64,000 nucleotides of DNA, taken from NCBI GenBank assembly GCA_046297395.1, contig JBKCNM010000031.1, positions 69,764-133,763 of the forward strand, read 5' to 3'. Shown here piece by piece: positions 28,001-37,442 of this stretch; positions within the stretch are counted from its first letter, which is position 1, and each line of letters opens with the position of its first letter. Below the pieces are notes generated by a model that saw only the letters and a program-made list of their open reading frames with translations, searched no databases and was not told where the DNA came from. Source of the DNA: JBEICQ01 sp046297395. Lineage in GTDB: Bacteria > Bacteroidota > Bacteroidia > UBA4408. A program made the position numbers and the translations under genes.

Positions 28001-31000
28001 GGACCTGTCCAGCTGAATGACATTCCTGGATTTCCAGCATTGAGCAACACTGAGTCGGCACAGGTATTATAAGGTCCTCCAAGATCAACAACAGGCGCAA
28101 TGGTATCGAGATTAACATTAATCTGGTCTGTGGCTGAGCAACCGAAGGAATTTGTAACAGTTACTGAGTAGGCGCCCGTCTCGTCAACAACAACAGTATC
28201 TTGGTTGGCATTACCCACGATTCCGGGACCAGTCCAAACGAAAGTCGTTCCTGATGGGAAAGTACCGGCATCTAATGTTAGGCTACCACCACAAGCAGCA
28301 GTATCTGAAGGCAAGTTGATGATCGGTAATGGATGAATGATGACAGAAACGGTATCAGAAGTAGATGATCCGCAAGCATTCGTTATGGTAACTGTATAGT
28401 TACCGGTGCCCACAGCAATGGTTTGGGTTGCCGGTAAACCGGGTGCTCCGGTCCAAGCATAGCTTGTATTTGCATCTCCGTCTCCTGCGTCCAGCGTGAC
28501 TGTTCCACCGCACTGGGTCGTATCAGTGAATTGAGGGGCAACAGGTAACTGATCGAATGTGCCCACATAAATGCTGTCAGAAGAAATACAAGCATTTTGA
28601 ACAACCACAAGAGTATAAATGCCGGATGTATCGGTAACTGCCACAGGAGAAGATGTGCCGCTTATAAATCCGGGACCTGTCCATGTATAGGTTGATCCGG
28701 GGCTGAATGACCCTGCTGTTAATATTATATTATTACCGCTCAAAATACATTGCAGAATAGAATCAACACCATTGTTGATGTTTACTGAGAAAGGTGTACC
28801 GATGGTAATGTTAATGGAATCTCTGGTGGTTCCACAGGCATTTGTCACATCAACAAAATATAAACCGGTTTGGGTAAAAGTTCTTACTGATTGTGCCGGA
28901 CCATTATCGTTCCATGTGTAAGTGAATCCTTGGTTACCTGCGTCTACTGTTACAGGAGACTGACATACTACTGTATCGGAGACAAGGTTTACAACAGGTA
29001 ATTGGGTTGAAATTTGAACGGAAGCCGAATCAGATGCTGAACAACCGAAAACATTGGTAACGGTTACATTATAAACATTTGCGCCAAGCTGAAACACAGC
29101 TAAAGTTTGCGTGGTATCTGCTTCAGTAGTCCCCTGCCCTGTCCACACAAACTGAGAACCGGCATTGCCTGCATCAAGCAATACTGCTGCATTACAGGCT
29201 GAAGCATCACTGATACTAACAACCGGAGTAGGATTCAAGGAAACCTGTGCAGGAGCACTTGTTGTTGTTCCGCATCCGTTTGTAGCGGCAGCTATGTAGG
29301 ATCCGCTTTGGTTCACAATGATTGAACCTGTTGTATCTGTTAATGCTGTTCCATTCCGAGTCCAGGTGTAGGTGTTTTGTGGACCTCCTGCAGTAAGCGT
29401 AATACTGCTGGCACAGGTGTCATAAGGTCCGCCAAGATTCACAACCGGAAGGGTACCATCTAAGTTGACAAGGATTGTATCGGATGACTGACATCCTCCC
29501 TGAAGAGAAACCAATACGATATAGATACCTGTTTGAGTGACTGTCAGTGTGGGTTGATTTCCTCCGATTGGCTGAGCATTACGGGTCCACTGGTAAGAGT
29601 TAGCACCGCTTATTCCTGAATTCAGGATAAAAGTACCTCCACATTGCTGAACATCCGGACCAAGATCTACAATTGGATCGGACAAGAATTCAACATTCAC
29701 GGAGTTGCTTATTGTGCTTCCGCAACCATTGGTAACTGTTACAAAATAAGCTCCGGTGGTTGTTACATTGTAAGTTTGGTTGGTATCTGCTGCGGTGGTT
29801 CCTGCTCCGGACCAGTCATAACTTGAACCCGGATTCCCTGCATCAAGAGTTACCGTATCGGCACAAGTTGAGATGCTGCTTCCGAGATTAACCGTAGGCA
29901 ATGAATTGTCAAGATTAACCAGTTTGGTATCGCTGGCGGTACAGTTATTGGCATCTGTAATGGTGAGGGAATAAGTTCCTGTTGCGTTCACCAGCACCGT
30001 ATCATTGTTGCTGCTGCCCACGATTCCCGGGCCTGTCCATGCATAGAGAGATGCTTGCACCGGAGCAACCAGTTGCAGTGTGCCTCCGCATTGTGCAACA
30101 GATCCGCCCAATTCAAGAGATGGCGGAGTGTGTATGGTTAAGGTTGTTGAACCGCTTGAAGAACTACATGCGTTGGTAACTGTTACGCTGAAAACCCCTG
30201 ATTGATTTGCAGTGAAGAATCGGTTGGTGTCGGCAGGACTCACACCCGGTCCTGACCATTGGTATTGTAAGGCACCCGGATTCCCTGCATCAAGAAGAAT
30301 ACTGCCTCCGCATTGAGCAGGAGGATTACCCAGATTAACTACAGGGGAACCTGAGTTGATGGTTACCGTGATCGTTTTGCTGGCAGAACAGCTTTGGGGA
30401 TTGGTTACCTGAACTGTGTAAGTACCGGAGGTAACAGCTAAAATCTGCTGGTTTGTGCTGGCGTTGGACCAAAGGTAAGTTGAGCCAACATTGCCTGCAT
30501 CCAAAATGATTGGCGCATCACAGGAGGAAGTATCGTTGAGAGAAATAACCGGCAAGGGGTTGATGGTAACAGATGCAATATTGGAAGTAGTGGATCCGCA
30601 GATATTGGTTACTGTAACAGAATAGGTTCCGGTAGCTGTAACATTGAGGGTGGGCAAGGTATCAGCAGCGGTGGTGTTTGTACCTGACCATACATAGCTG
30701 GATCCCGGGGTTGTGGCATTCAACACAACCTGACCACCGCATTGAGTAGTGCTTGAAGGCAATGAAACCAATGGGGTAGTGAGGATAGAAACATTGACCG
30801 GTAGTGATTGTGCTGAACATCCGTTAGCATCAGTAACGGTTACAAAGTAGTTTCCTCCGGCAACAACAAGCAAGCTGTCGTTTGTAGAATTGTCATTCCA
30901 TGTGTTTCCTGAGGGAGCGCTGGAAACCAATGTGAGTGAGCTTCCCTGACAAATGGCTGTATCCTGTGAAGGAGAGATTACAGGTGTTGTAGGATTGGGG

Positions 31001-34000
31001 TTCACAGTAATGGTCACAGGGTTTGAAGACTGGTTACAAACAGTGTTGAGAAGAGTGAAAGTACCTGACTGTGTAACAGTGATACTGATTTCATTTGGGT
31101 TGGCCGGGGGAGGTGTTCCCTGCCATGTAAATCCTGATGTTAGATTGGAGGTCAAAACAACTGATCCTCCTTGACAGAAGGTATCACTTCCAAGGATGGT
31201 TATTGATGGCTGTTGAGAAGGTAAAACCTGCAGGTTGAATAAAGTCGGCAATGATGAACAGCCAGTAACCTGGTCGGTAAAGATGGCTGAATATATTCCA
31301 TTTTGGCTTGCACTGATGGTTGGACTGTTTAGAGTAGAATTATCAGGCAATGTCCATGTTAAACCGGATGAGTAATTGCTTGCAGAAAGAGTAGAGGATC
31401 CACCTGAACATAAGGTGTTCCCGTTTGAGGAAACAATCACCGGACTGTCAGGCAGCGGGCTGAATGTAACATTTTCATCGGCAGAAGTGCTGCTGCAACC
31501 AAACGCATTGAATACAGTTACATGATATGCACCGGGTGCTTCCACATAAACAGAGTCATTATTGGCTAGGATTCCCTGATTCCATTGATAGAGTGATGAA
31601 ACCGAGGAAGTAACAAGGAGAACTGAATCACCGGCGCAATTACCTGTATTAGAAGACGAACTTACCTGCGGTTGGTCAGGGAGAGGATTGACAGAAACCG
31701 GAAAAGGTGCTGAGAGGTTGGAACAACCACTAACGATGACGGTATAACTTCCGGAATCAGAAACAACAATAGAACTTGTGCTCAGATTCAATGAATCTCC
31801 GTCTTTAAACCAAACATTATTGGTAAGTGATGATGAGGTAAGCGTCAGTGAATCTCCTGCACAGATTTGATTAGATCCTCCCTGAGAGGTAATTACCGGG
31901 GTAACAATCTGGTTAGAGGTAACATCAACAGAGGCAGATGTAGCAGAGCAATTGTTGGCATCTGTAATGGTCACTGTAATACCTGAGAGTGTACTGTCTA
32001 CAGTAATCCCTGCAGAAGTTTGATTGCCGGGCGACCAGAGTATGCTTGTAAGCGGTTGTGGAAGAATGAAAAGATTTACAGAGTCTCCTTCGCAGAAAGA
32101 AAGTGGTCCTGATGCTTGAATAAATGGCGCAAAGGCTACATTTACTGTTACAGTAATTGAATTTGATTGGCCGGACAAGCATTCATTATCATCTTGAAAA
32201 ACCACATAATAAGTACCTGCTGTATTAAATATTCGCGTGGGTGAATTGGATATGGGTGAAGCGGGGGCAGAAGCTTCATACCAGGTTATTCCTGTGAGTT
32301 GATTTGAGGAAAGCACTACAGAATCACCCTGGCAAAAAGTGGTGGAGCCGGTGGCTGTGATCTGAGGCGCAATGGGTGTGGGGTGAACAACCACGGCAAT
32401 GGGATTGGATGTTGATGAACAACTATTGGCATCAGTTTCAGTAACAGTTACCACATAATTACCGGGCTGAGAGATTGTCAGTTGATTGCCTGTTGTGGCA
32501 TTGGCATCATTCCAAACAAGTGTTCCACCGGAAGTACTTGAAGTAAAGGTTACAGGATTACCCTCACAATAGGAGGTGTCACCCGGATTGATAACAGGTT
32601 GCACCGGGAGAGGATTGACCAGTACGGTAACAGGGACAGACGGGGCAGAACAGCCGGGTATGGTAACTATATAGTTTCCTCCTGTTCCAACTGAAATGGT
32701 TTGCGTGATGGCTCCATTCGACCAGATATTTCCTGAATTAATACTGGAAGATAATTGTACTGTTTCTCCCTGACAAAGAGTAATGGGCCCAGCAGGAGAA
32801 ATCACCGGAGTGATGATGGGATTGACAACCACCTGCACCACAGTTGAGGTATCGGGACAGTTGTTGATGTCGGTTGTTACAACCGATACTGACTGAGATG
32901 TTGTTATTACTATTGAATCATTTGTATTGGCTGTAGGAACGCCATTAAACAACCACAGATAACTATTGGCGGAAGAGGAAACAAGTACAACAGAATCTCC
33001 GTCACAAAAGGTAACCGGCCCGGATTCTGTGATGGTTGGGGTGACGGGTACATGAACTACTATGACCGTATCTGTAAAGGAACTACAGCCAAGACCATCT
33101 GTATGCGTCAATCGGTATGTTCCTGCCTGATATATAGCTATGGATGTTTGGTTGCTTATTACATTTCCCGGATTTGACAGAAGCCTCCAGCTATTGCCTG
33201 CAGGATAAGATGATTGAAGCACAACACTGTCTCCCAAACAGAAAGCAAGGTCGCCGGAAACAATACCCATTACCGGAGGGGCAGGCAATGGATTAAAGCT
33301 GAGTGTGAAGATAGATGAAGTGGTGCTGCAATTGATGGTGGAAGAAACCGTAAGTGTATAATCGCCGGGAGTAAGCACGCGAATACTTGTACCCGTATCT
33401 CCTACAAGGGGACTTCCATTGAAATTCCATTGGTAAAAATTCTCAACCGCATTGGTAGATAGTGTTACTGTATCTCCGGAGCAGGGACTTCCCACAGCGG
33501 TTGACTGAATAGTAGGCACTGCCGGAGGGGGGAGAAAATTCAGGGTGGTAGGTGCAGAAGTGCGTGAACAAGATCCTGCACCGGGAGCGGTGGTAATTGT
33601 CACCGTGTAACTGCCGGCCTGTGTGGCATTTTGGACCACATTGGTTCCGAGTGCTGTAGAACCCACAGACCACTGGTAGGTAACAGGCTGCGTGGCGGAT
33701 ACTGCGGTTAAATCAATATTTCCTCCGCTACAAACATCGGTGGGAAGACCACCAGAAGTAATGGTAGGTAGAGCGGGTACCGGAAAAATACTTACTATGG
33801 AGCGATATCGGCGTGGCGTGGCACAAGTGGCATTTTCTGCCACATAAAAGGTATCCGTTACAGCCTGGTTGGTGAGCGTGAGGGTGTTGGAATTTGCCAA
33901 TAACACATTGCCTCCTACAGGTGCATCAAACCAGGTATAAGCACTTGCGCCTGAGTTTCCGCCACTAACGGTGAGGATAACAGTAGAGGGACCGCAACTT

Positions 34001-35142
34001 TGTGCATCATTTACTGAAAGTGCGTTGTACTCATAAGAACCGATGTCAGGTGAGTTTACGCGAGCCACACCCCGCTGGTCATTGGCTGGAGCTGCGGATG
34101 AGCCTGCATCGATGGCAGGACTACAAGCTGTGAGAGAAAGTGTTTGTGTAGCACCTCCATTATCGCTCAATGTACTGCTGATTAAGTCTGTTCCCGGCTG
34201 AACAAATAGATTTCCGGAGGTGTTGGCTCCGGGGAAAAATGCAAATCCTGTTGAGTCGGAAAAGAGGTTGTGCCCCTGAACGGAAAGTATCCTGTTGTCT
34301 GAGCTATCTGGATTTACCCTGAGGTCGTTTCCGGTATTTTGAACATTCTGTGCGTCGTTGTTTCCAACAAAACAATTGTTGAGGCTGATAAATCCTGCAT
34401 TCAAATAAATACCCCCACCGTTACCTTGAGAAATATTATTTGCAATGGTGGAGCTATTGATGGTGATATTGCATGGTGTAATGATGTCTATTGCGCCTCC
34501 TACTCCGGCAACATTGTTGGAGAGCGTGGAATTGGTAATGGTAAGTGAGGAATTTAATCCGGCAACAGCCAAACCACCGCCAATTCCGTTGCTGTTGATG
34601 TTGTTATTGATGGTGGAGTTCAGAATGGTCACATTCGCATCGTTGTTAATGAGAACGCCCGCACCTGTATTTTGTGAGCCCAAGTTTTGGCTGATTTGAC
34701 AATTATTAAGTACAACAGTAGCATCTTCAATGAGCATCCCTCCACCTGAACCGAAACCGTTTTGCACCTTGATGTTTGAGATAGTTACCGCAAGGTCATT
34801 GAGGGTATTCGGGTCGGAAATCTTGAGAATGGGAAAAAGGAAATTACCGCTTAAAGTGAAAAGAGAACCAGATGGCCCTTCCACAACTGTATAGTTAAAG
34901 ATGGTAGGCAATTGGGAAATCAAGTTCACGACACCCGACACCTGAACATCAATCAAGTGTGGAGCTCCAAGTGTTGCAGCATTGGCATTGGCATCAATGA
35001 TGGCCTGCCTGAAAGACCCCGGACCATTGTCAAGAGTGTTTGTAACAGGGAAAGTATCTGCTTTCGATAACATTGGCTGCAGTAGCAGACTTAGCATCAG
35101 CAAGAGAACCGGCTTAATGGATTTGATCATACGCTCACTCAT
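25099..35142 (-). CDS. Giant Ig-repeat adhesin with beta-helix N-terminus and gliding-motility C-terminal domain
   Basis: A 3347-residue secreted protein. The signal peptide ends near residue 28. Residues 30-375 form a right-handed beta-helix of the choice-of-anchor-Q type: NTLDNGPGSFRQAIIDANA, then N-rich rungs, then CSPAIDAG...DQRGVAR...DIGSYEY. Residues about 375-3150 are some 35-40 Ig-like units of 65-75 residues, each with a Cys early (FCQGDSV or QCGG) and late (GCS), W-x-G/N in the middle and Y-x-V-T-V near the end. A final CHU_C/type B domain (about 3260-3347, GFSPNGDGKNDTYVIGSIEL) is the T9SS sorting signal. It is rich in Thr, Ser, Val and Asn. It probably works in surface adhesion or gliding like SprB. 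Confidence 0.88.
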   Translation of the reverse strand: MSERMIKSIKPVLLLMLSLLLQPMLSKADTFPVTNTLDNGPGSFRQAIIDANANAATLGAPHLIDVQVSGVVNLISQLPTIFNYTVVEGPSGSLFTLSGNFLFPILKISDPNTLNDLAVTISNIKVQNGFGSGGGMLIEDATVVLNNCQISQNLGSQNTGAGVLINNDANVTILNSTINNNINSNGIGGGLAVAGLNSSLTITNSTLSNNVAGVGGAIDIITPCNITINSSTIANNISQGNGGGIYLNAGFISLNNCFVGNNDAQNVQNTGNDLRVNPDSSDNRILSVQGHNLFSDSTGFAFFPGANTSGNLFVQPGTDLISSTLSDNGGATQTLSLTACSPAIDAGSSAAPANDQRGVARVNSPDIGSYEYNALSVNDAQSCGPSTVILTVSGGNSGASAYTWFDAPVGGNVLLANSNTLTLTNQAVTDTFYVAENATCATPRRYRSIVSIFPVPALPTITSGGLPTDVCSGGNIDLTAVSATQPVTYQWSVGSTALGTNVVQNATQAGSYTVTITTAPGAGSCSRTSAPTTLNFLPPPAVPTIQSTAVGSPCSGDTVTLSTNAVENFYQWNFNGSPLVGDTGTSIRVLTPGDYTLTVSSTINCSTTSSIFTLSFNPLPAPPVMGIVSGDLAFCLGDSVVLQSSYPAGNSWRLLSNPGNVISNQTSIAIYQAGTYRLTHTDGLGCSSFTDTVIVVHVPVTPTITESGPVTFCDGDSVVLVSSSANSYLWLFNGVPTANTNDSIVITTSQSVSVVTTDINNCPDTSTVVQVVVNPIITPVISPAGPITLCQGETVQLSSSINSGNIWSNGAITQTISVGTGGNYIVTIPGCSAPSVPVTVLVNPLPVQPVINPGDTSYCEGNPVTFTSSTSGGTLVWNDANATTGNQLTISQPGNYVVTVTETDANSCSSTSNPIAVVVHPTPIAPQITATGSTTFCQGDSVVLSSNQLTGITWYEASAPASPISNSPTRIFNTAGTYYVVFQDDNECLSGQSNSITVTVNVAFAPFIQASGPLSFCEGDSVNLFILPQPLTSILWSPGNQTSAGITVDSTLSGITVTITDANNCSATSASVDVTSNQIVTPVITSQGGSNQICAGDSLTLTSSSLTNNVWFKDGDSLNLSTSSIVVSDSGSYTVIVSGCSNLSAPFPVSVNPLPDQPQVSSSSNTGNCAGDSVLLVTSSVSSLYQWNQGILANNDSVYVEAPGAYHVTVFNAFGCSSTSADENVTFSPLPDSPVIVSSNGNTLCSGGSSTLSASNYSSGLTWTLPDNSTLNSPTISASQNGIYSAIFTDQVTGCSSLPTLFNLQVLPSQQPSITILGSDTFCQGGSVVLTSNLTSGFTWQGTPPPANPNEISITVTQSGTFTLLNTVCNQSSNPVTITVNPNPTTPVISPSQDTAICQGSSLTLVSSAPSGNTWNDNSTNDSLLVVAGGNYFVTVTDANGCSAQSLPVNVSILTTPLVSLPSSTTQCGGQVVLNATTPGSSYVWSGTNTTAADTLPTLNVTATGTYSVTVTNICGSTTSNIASVTINPLPVISLNDTSSCDAPIILDAGNVGSTYLWSNASTNQQILAVTSGTYTVQVTNPQSCSASKTITVTINSGSPVVNLGNPPAQCGGSILLDAGNPGALQYQWSGPGVSPADTNRFFTANQSGVFSVTVTNACSSSSGSTTLTIHTPPSLELGGSVAQCGGTLQLVAPVQASLYAWTGPGIVGSSNNDTVLVNATGTYSLTITDANNCTASDTKLVNLDNSLPTVNLGSSISTCADTVTLDAGNPGSSYDWSGAGTTAADTNQTYNVTTTGAYFVTVTNGCGSTISNSVNVEFLSDPIVDLGPDVQQCGGTFILNSGISGANSYQWTRNAQPIGGNQPTLTVTQTGIYIVLVSLQGGCQSSDTILVNLDGTLPVVNLGGPYDTCASSITLTAGGPQNTYTWTRNGTALTDTTGSIIVNQSGSYIAAATNGCGTTTSAPAQVSLNPTPVVSISDASACNAAVLLDAGNAGSQFVWTGQGTTEADTTQTLAVFQLGANVYNVTVTNVFGCSASDSASVQISTQLPVVNLVSDTVVCQSPVTVDAGNQGFTYTWNDNGPAQSVRTFTQTGLYFVDVTNACGTTRDSINITIGTPFSVNINNGVDSILQCILSGNNIILTAGSFSPGSTYTWTGPGFISGTSSPVAVTDTSGIYTLVVVQNACISSDSIYVGTFDQLPVAPQFTDTTQCGGTVTLDAGDGDANTSYAWTGAPGLPATQTIAVGTGNYTVTITNACGSSTSDTVSVIIHPLPIINLPSDTAACGGSLTLDAGTFPSGTTFVWTGPGIVGNANQDTVVVDETGAYSVTVTNSFGCSATDQINVNLDTIAPVVDLGGPYNTCADSVLLNAGNPGMSFSWTGPEALNNTQTNWVSAAGTYTVTVTNGCGISSTDSAVVNLNPPPTVSLGSDTAQCGGNITLSAGNFPVGTTYLWTGPGIVGGNNGPTVIVNATGSYSVLVTNTQGCSGTDAINVNLNTDTAVVDLGGPFTLCADSLLLDAGNPGFTFTWSGPEALNNTQTNYVSTSGTYIVSVTNGCGFAVSDTAIVNINPVPVVSLGPDTSQCGGSVTLNAGTFPSGTNIQWTGPGGFTSTNAQVTVNQSGTYSVTVTVSSGQGCSVTDAINVNLETTTPVVNLGGPFTDCVDSVLLDAGNPGMSYSWTGPETLSNTQTNYVSTNGVYSVVVTNGCGVSATGSATLNILVPPSLDLGNDTANCGGVQLTAGTNTTFNYAWTGPGGFTSSNASIQATVSGDYIVNVSITGTSCSSTDTINVNTALAPPSLELGAPLSVCNTSNIINAGTYPVNTTFAWTTITGVISGPVNTNTITATQTGRYYLTITNICGSVTDSLDLTLLTPVLANVTADGPTTICQGQDVVLSANPGATAYFWTPNGETTQTITVTATGSYSCTVTSANGCSSTSPLTQVNVSPAIATPQIIAGGPTSFCQGGSVTLTSSASSGNLWSNNSISNSITVNLSGTYTVTVTQGACSATSLPFAVTVFPEPFALVNASGSQTFCKGDSVVLQTGSFNNYQWFKVTTPPPNQQIGNGQSVTIKEGGNYFVIVTDANGCTARSFPNTNVVVRDTLPKPVITQTGNISACGGGSITFSVGSAPFYQWSTGATGNSITVTTAGVYYVDVFTSQQCKSTSDTIKIEVTPSPPITVSLTRKEYPGNHGVSAFNKTDGEIYLSLSGGIAPYTYAWTDSLGNSISSAEDPTGLRAGNYTVLVTDASGCTGTASIRLTQPLEFKLPEGFSPNGDGKNDTYVIGSIELYPVNKFLVFNRWGNIVYSKDNYANEWDGKGNNGTDLPDGTYFLILEIPGSELNKGFVELRR
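26990..28290 (-). repeat. Three tandem copies of a two-Ig-domain unit (about 447-450 bp) in the giant adhesin gene
   Basis: Matching landmark positions 27081, 27531 and 27978 give periods of 450 and 447 bases (150 and 149 residues). Each unit pairs a domain containing NAGNPGMSFSWTGPEALNN with one containing SQCGG...GTFPSGT...WTGPG. The copies are clearly diverged at third positions, so they are not a recent exact duplication. Confidence 0.7.
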
Positions 35143-35183
35143 TTGTTCATGTTGAAAATTGCCATAAATTTTGTCAATCCCGG

Positions 35184-35191
35184 CAAAAGTA
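35184..35191 (-). promoter_or_regulatory. Bacteroidota -7 box for the giant adhesin operon
   Basis: Minus strand TACTTTTG, an exact TAnnTTTG, 41 bases before the ATG at 35142. The upstream element at the -33 position is TTTCG, not a clean TTG, so activator help is conceivable. Confidence 0.5.
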
Positions 35192-35322
35192 ATGAATTAC
35201 ACTCGAAACATTAAAAATTTTAGCTTGTTCCAAAAAAAACCTTTTTCTAATGTATTTCTAATGTTTTAGGATTTCTGTTCAGTGGCTATTGAAGCACAAC
35301 CCATATAGGCTAAAACACCTTA

Positions 35323-35351
35323 TTTGTCGGCTAATTAAGGCGCTTTGTCGG
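35323..35351. promoter_or_regulatory. Direct repeat TTTGTCGG x2, possible operator
   Basis: TTTGTCGG occurs at 35323-35330 and 35344-35351, spaced exactly 21 bases (two helical turns). It lies between the histidine kinase gene and the giant adhesin gene, about 140 bases upstream of the adhesin -7 box. The rest of this 221-base gap is AT-rich with nothing else recognisable. Binding by the neighbouring response regulator is only a guess. Confidence 0.25.
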
Positions 35352-35363
35352 AAATTTAATTAC

Positions 35364-36752
35364 CTATACTATATCACTTCTTGATTTATTTGACTCCGGA
35401 AAAGTAAGTCGCACTTGGGTGTACGATTCATCGGGTGTTTCCATAAATATTCTGATATTATGTATTTCACAAATCTTTTGAACCAGACTTAGTCCGATAC
35501 CATGACCTCTGGCGCCTGTGATTAATCTGCCTCTGTAAAAGGGTGCAAAAATGAAGTCTTTTTCCTCAGGCTTAAAGGTCACTCCATGATTTTTAAAACA
35601 GATTGTAACCGATTCCCGGGCTGATAATTCAGCAAACACACCATGATTGGAAGAAAATTTACAAGCATTGTCAAGCAAATTGAAAAAGGCTGTTTTAATC
35701 AGTGCTTCATTTCCCATGACCATCAGCTTGTTTTCATCCTCCGGCAGCGCGTCAATAGAGATATCTATTGTATGATTCGGATACTTTTGTTTGTATCCCT
35801 CAATGGTAGTCCAAAAAAGTTCATCAATCCTGAGTGCAGTGAACTCAATCAGGTTGTCATTTCTGTTGAGCCTGGTAAGTTGCAGCAATTGGGTAGTAAT
35901 GTTGTTTAATTCAAGAATGTCTTCATGAAGACTCTGTAATACTTCCTGGTATTCTTCTGTAGATCTTTTTCTAATCAGTGCAACTTCAATCTGGGAAGTA
36001 ATTGCTGCAAGCGGATTTTGTAATTCATGGGAAGCAGAGGCAATAAAAATCCTCTGCAACTTAAATGATTCTTCAATCCGGTCAAGCATCATGTTGAATG
36101 TAAAAATCATTCTCCCAATTTCATCACTTGGATTTTGGTTCACTATCCTTCGTTCAATTTGATCGGCAGTGATGTTGTTTACCTGATCAATCACCTGATT
36201 TATCGGCGCAAGCATTCTTCCCGAGAAAAGATACCCGGCAACAATTACAACAGTAATGGTTCCAAGGTATAGAAACAGAATATTGTTTCTGAGGTTTTGT
36301 AACTTACTGTATCCCCAACGATCCCATGCAGCGCAAACAACAAACACATTTCTTCCGGATTCACGGGTCATGATTCCGTACATTTCATATTTTGCATTGC
36401 TAACAAAACCCTCCTTATTTGTGCGAATCAAACTAAAAAAAGATGGTGAGAAGTCAATCAATCCGGGATTTTTAAGCACATACAGAGGATGCGAATGCTC
36501 ATCGAATATCATCAGGTGTTCATTCACAAGATTGTCTCTTTGATTTCTTGCATATACTTTGAGCATTGCCGAATCCAAGTATTGGTTCTGTATGCCGATA
36601 TCAACTACAGAAAATACCTTGGCCTTTAGTCTTTCTTTGTATTCATCTTCACGGTAAACAGACGAAGAAATATAAATTAAAAGAAAAAAGACTCCCACCA
36701 AAATAGTCACTATTGCCGAAAAAACAATCGCCAGTTTGGTTCTGATTTGCAT
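35364..36752 (-). CDS. Sensor histidine kinase
   Basis: A membrane-bound two-component kinase, 462 residues. TM1 is at about 8-30 and TM2 at about 157-177, with a ~125-residue extracytoplasmic sensor loop between. A HAMP domain follows (about 178-230). The HisKA phospho-acceptor is His242 in SHELQNPLAAI, and the HATPase_c domain has the N-box LLDNACKFS and the G-box ARGHGIGLSLVQKI. It starts two bases after the response regulator stop. The ligand is unknown. Upstream is the K+ channel gene and downstream the giant adhesin, so osmotic, envelope or surface control are possible. Confidence 0.92.
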   Translation of the reverse strand: MQIRTKLAIVFSAIVTILVGVFFLLIYISSSVYREDEYKERLKAKVFSVVDIGIQNQYLDSAMLKVYARNQRDNLVNEHLMIFDEHSHPLYVLKNPGLIDFSPSFFSLIRTNKEGFVSNAKYEMYGIMTRESGRNVFVVCAAWDRWGYSKLQNLRNNILFLYLGTITVVIVAGYLFSGRMLAPINQVIDQVNNITADQIERRIVNQNPSDEIGRMIFTFNMMLDRIEESFKLQRIFIASASHELQNPLAAITSQIEVALIRKRSTEEYQEVLQSLHEDILELNNITTQLLQLTRLNRNDNLIEFTALRIDELFWTTIEGYKQKYPNHTIDISIDALPEDENKLMVMGNEALIKTAFFNLLDNACKFSSNHGVFAELSARESVTICFKNHGVTFKPEEKDFIFAPFYRGRLITGARGHGIGLSLVQKICEIHNIRIFMETPDESYTQVRLTFPESNKSRSDIV

Positions 36753-36754
36753 CT

Positions 36755-37432
36755 TTACATTTCGGCAAGATAATATCCTTTCCCAACTTTTGTTTGGATG
36801 AGCTTTTGTTCAAATCCTTTGTCTATCTTTTTCCTCAGATAATTAACATACACCTCTACAATATTGGTTCCGGTATCAAAACTGATGTTCCAAATTTTTT
36901 CAATGATTTCTTTACGACTTAGAATTTTTCCCTGTTTTTTAATCAAGAGTTCCAGGAGGGAAAATTCTTTGGTTGTTAAATCTATTTTTTGACCGCAGCG
37001 GTAAACTTCTCTAGAGAATAATTCGAGACTTAGATCGCCATAGGTCAGGAAATGGGCATCCTCTTCGAAGCGACGGTATTTTTTATTTGCATTATGAATC
37101 CTGGCAACAAGCTCTTTGAAATCAAAAGGTTTTACCAAGTAATCATCTGCACCTATTTCAAATCCTTTCAATTTATCTTCAATCATTCCAAGTGCTGTGA
37201 GAAAAATGACAGGAACTTGCACTCCATTTTCTCGAATGGTTTTGCAGAACTCAAAACCATTGGTCTCAGGCATTAGGATGTCGGACACAATCACATGGTA
37301 GTTATGATCTAAAACCATTTGAGTTGCTGAGCTACCGTCATTGCAGGTATCTACAGAAAAACCCGACTCCTCCAGGCCCTTGCGAAGGGTACTTAAAGTT
37401 TTAGGCTCATCTTCTACTACAAGTATTTTCAT
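36755..37432 (-). CDS. OmpR-family response regulator
   Basis: A 225-residue DNA-binding response regulator. The receiver domain has acidic residues in VVEDEP, phospho-acceptor Asp51 in VIVSDILMP and the conserved Lys in DDYLVKPF. A winged-helix Trans_reg_C domain follows (about 130-222, LTTKEFSLLELLIKKQGKIL; VEVYVNYLRKKID). A GTG at 37435 would extend it by one residue; the ATG is chosen. It is in the middle of a K+ channel, regulator, kinase run with gaps of 10 and 2 bases. Confidence 0.93.
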   Translation of the reverse strand: MKILVVEDEPKTLSTLRKGLEESGFSVDTCNDGSSATQMVLDHNYHVIVSDILMPETNGFEFCKTIRENGVQVPVIFLTALGMIEDKLKGFEIGADDYLVKPFDFKELVARIHNANKKYRRFEEDAHFLTYGDLSLELFSREVYRCGQKIDLTTKEFSLLELLIKKQGKILSRKEIIEKIWNISFDTGTNIVEVYVNYLRKKIDKGFEQKLIQTKVGKGYYLAEM

Positions 37433-37442
37433 CACAATTTTT

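Noticed and set aside
25099..35142. Regularly spaced repeats that might be taken for a CRISPR array
   Set aside because: The repeats are diverged protein-coding Ig-like units of 65-75 codons in a single open frame, not short identical repeats with unique spacers.
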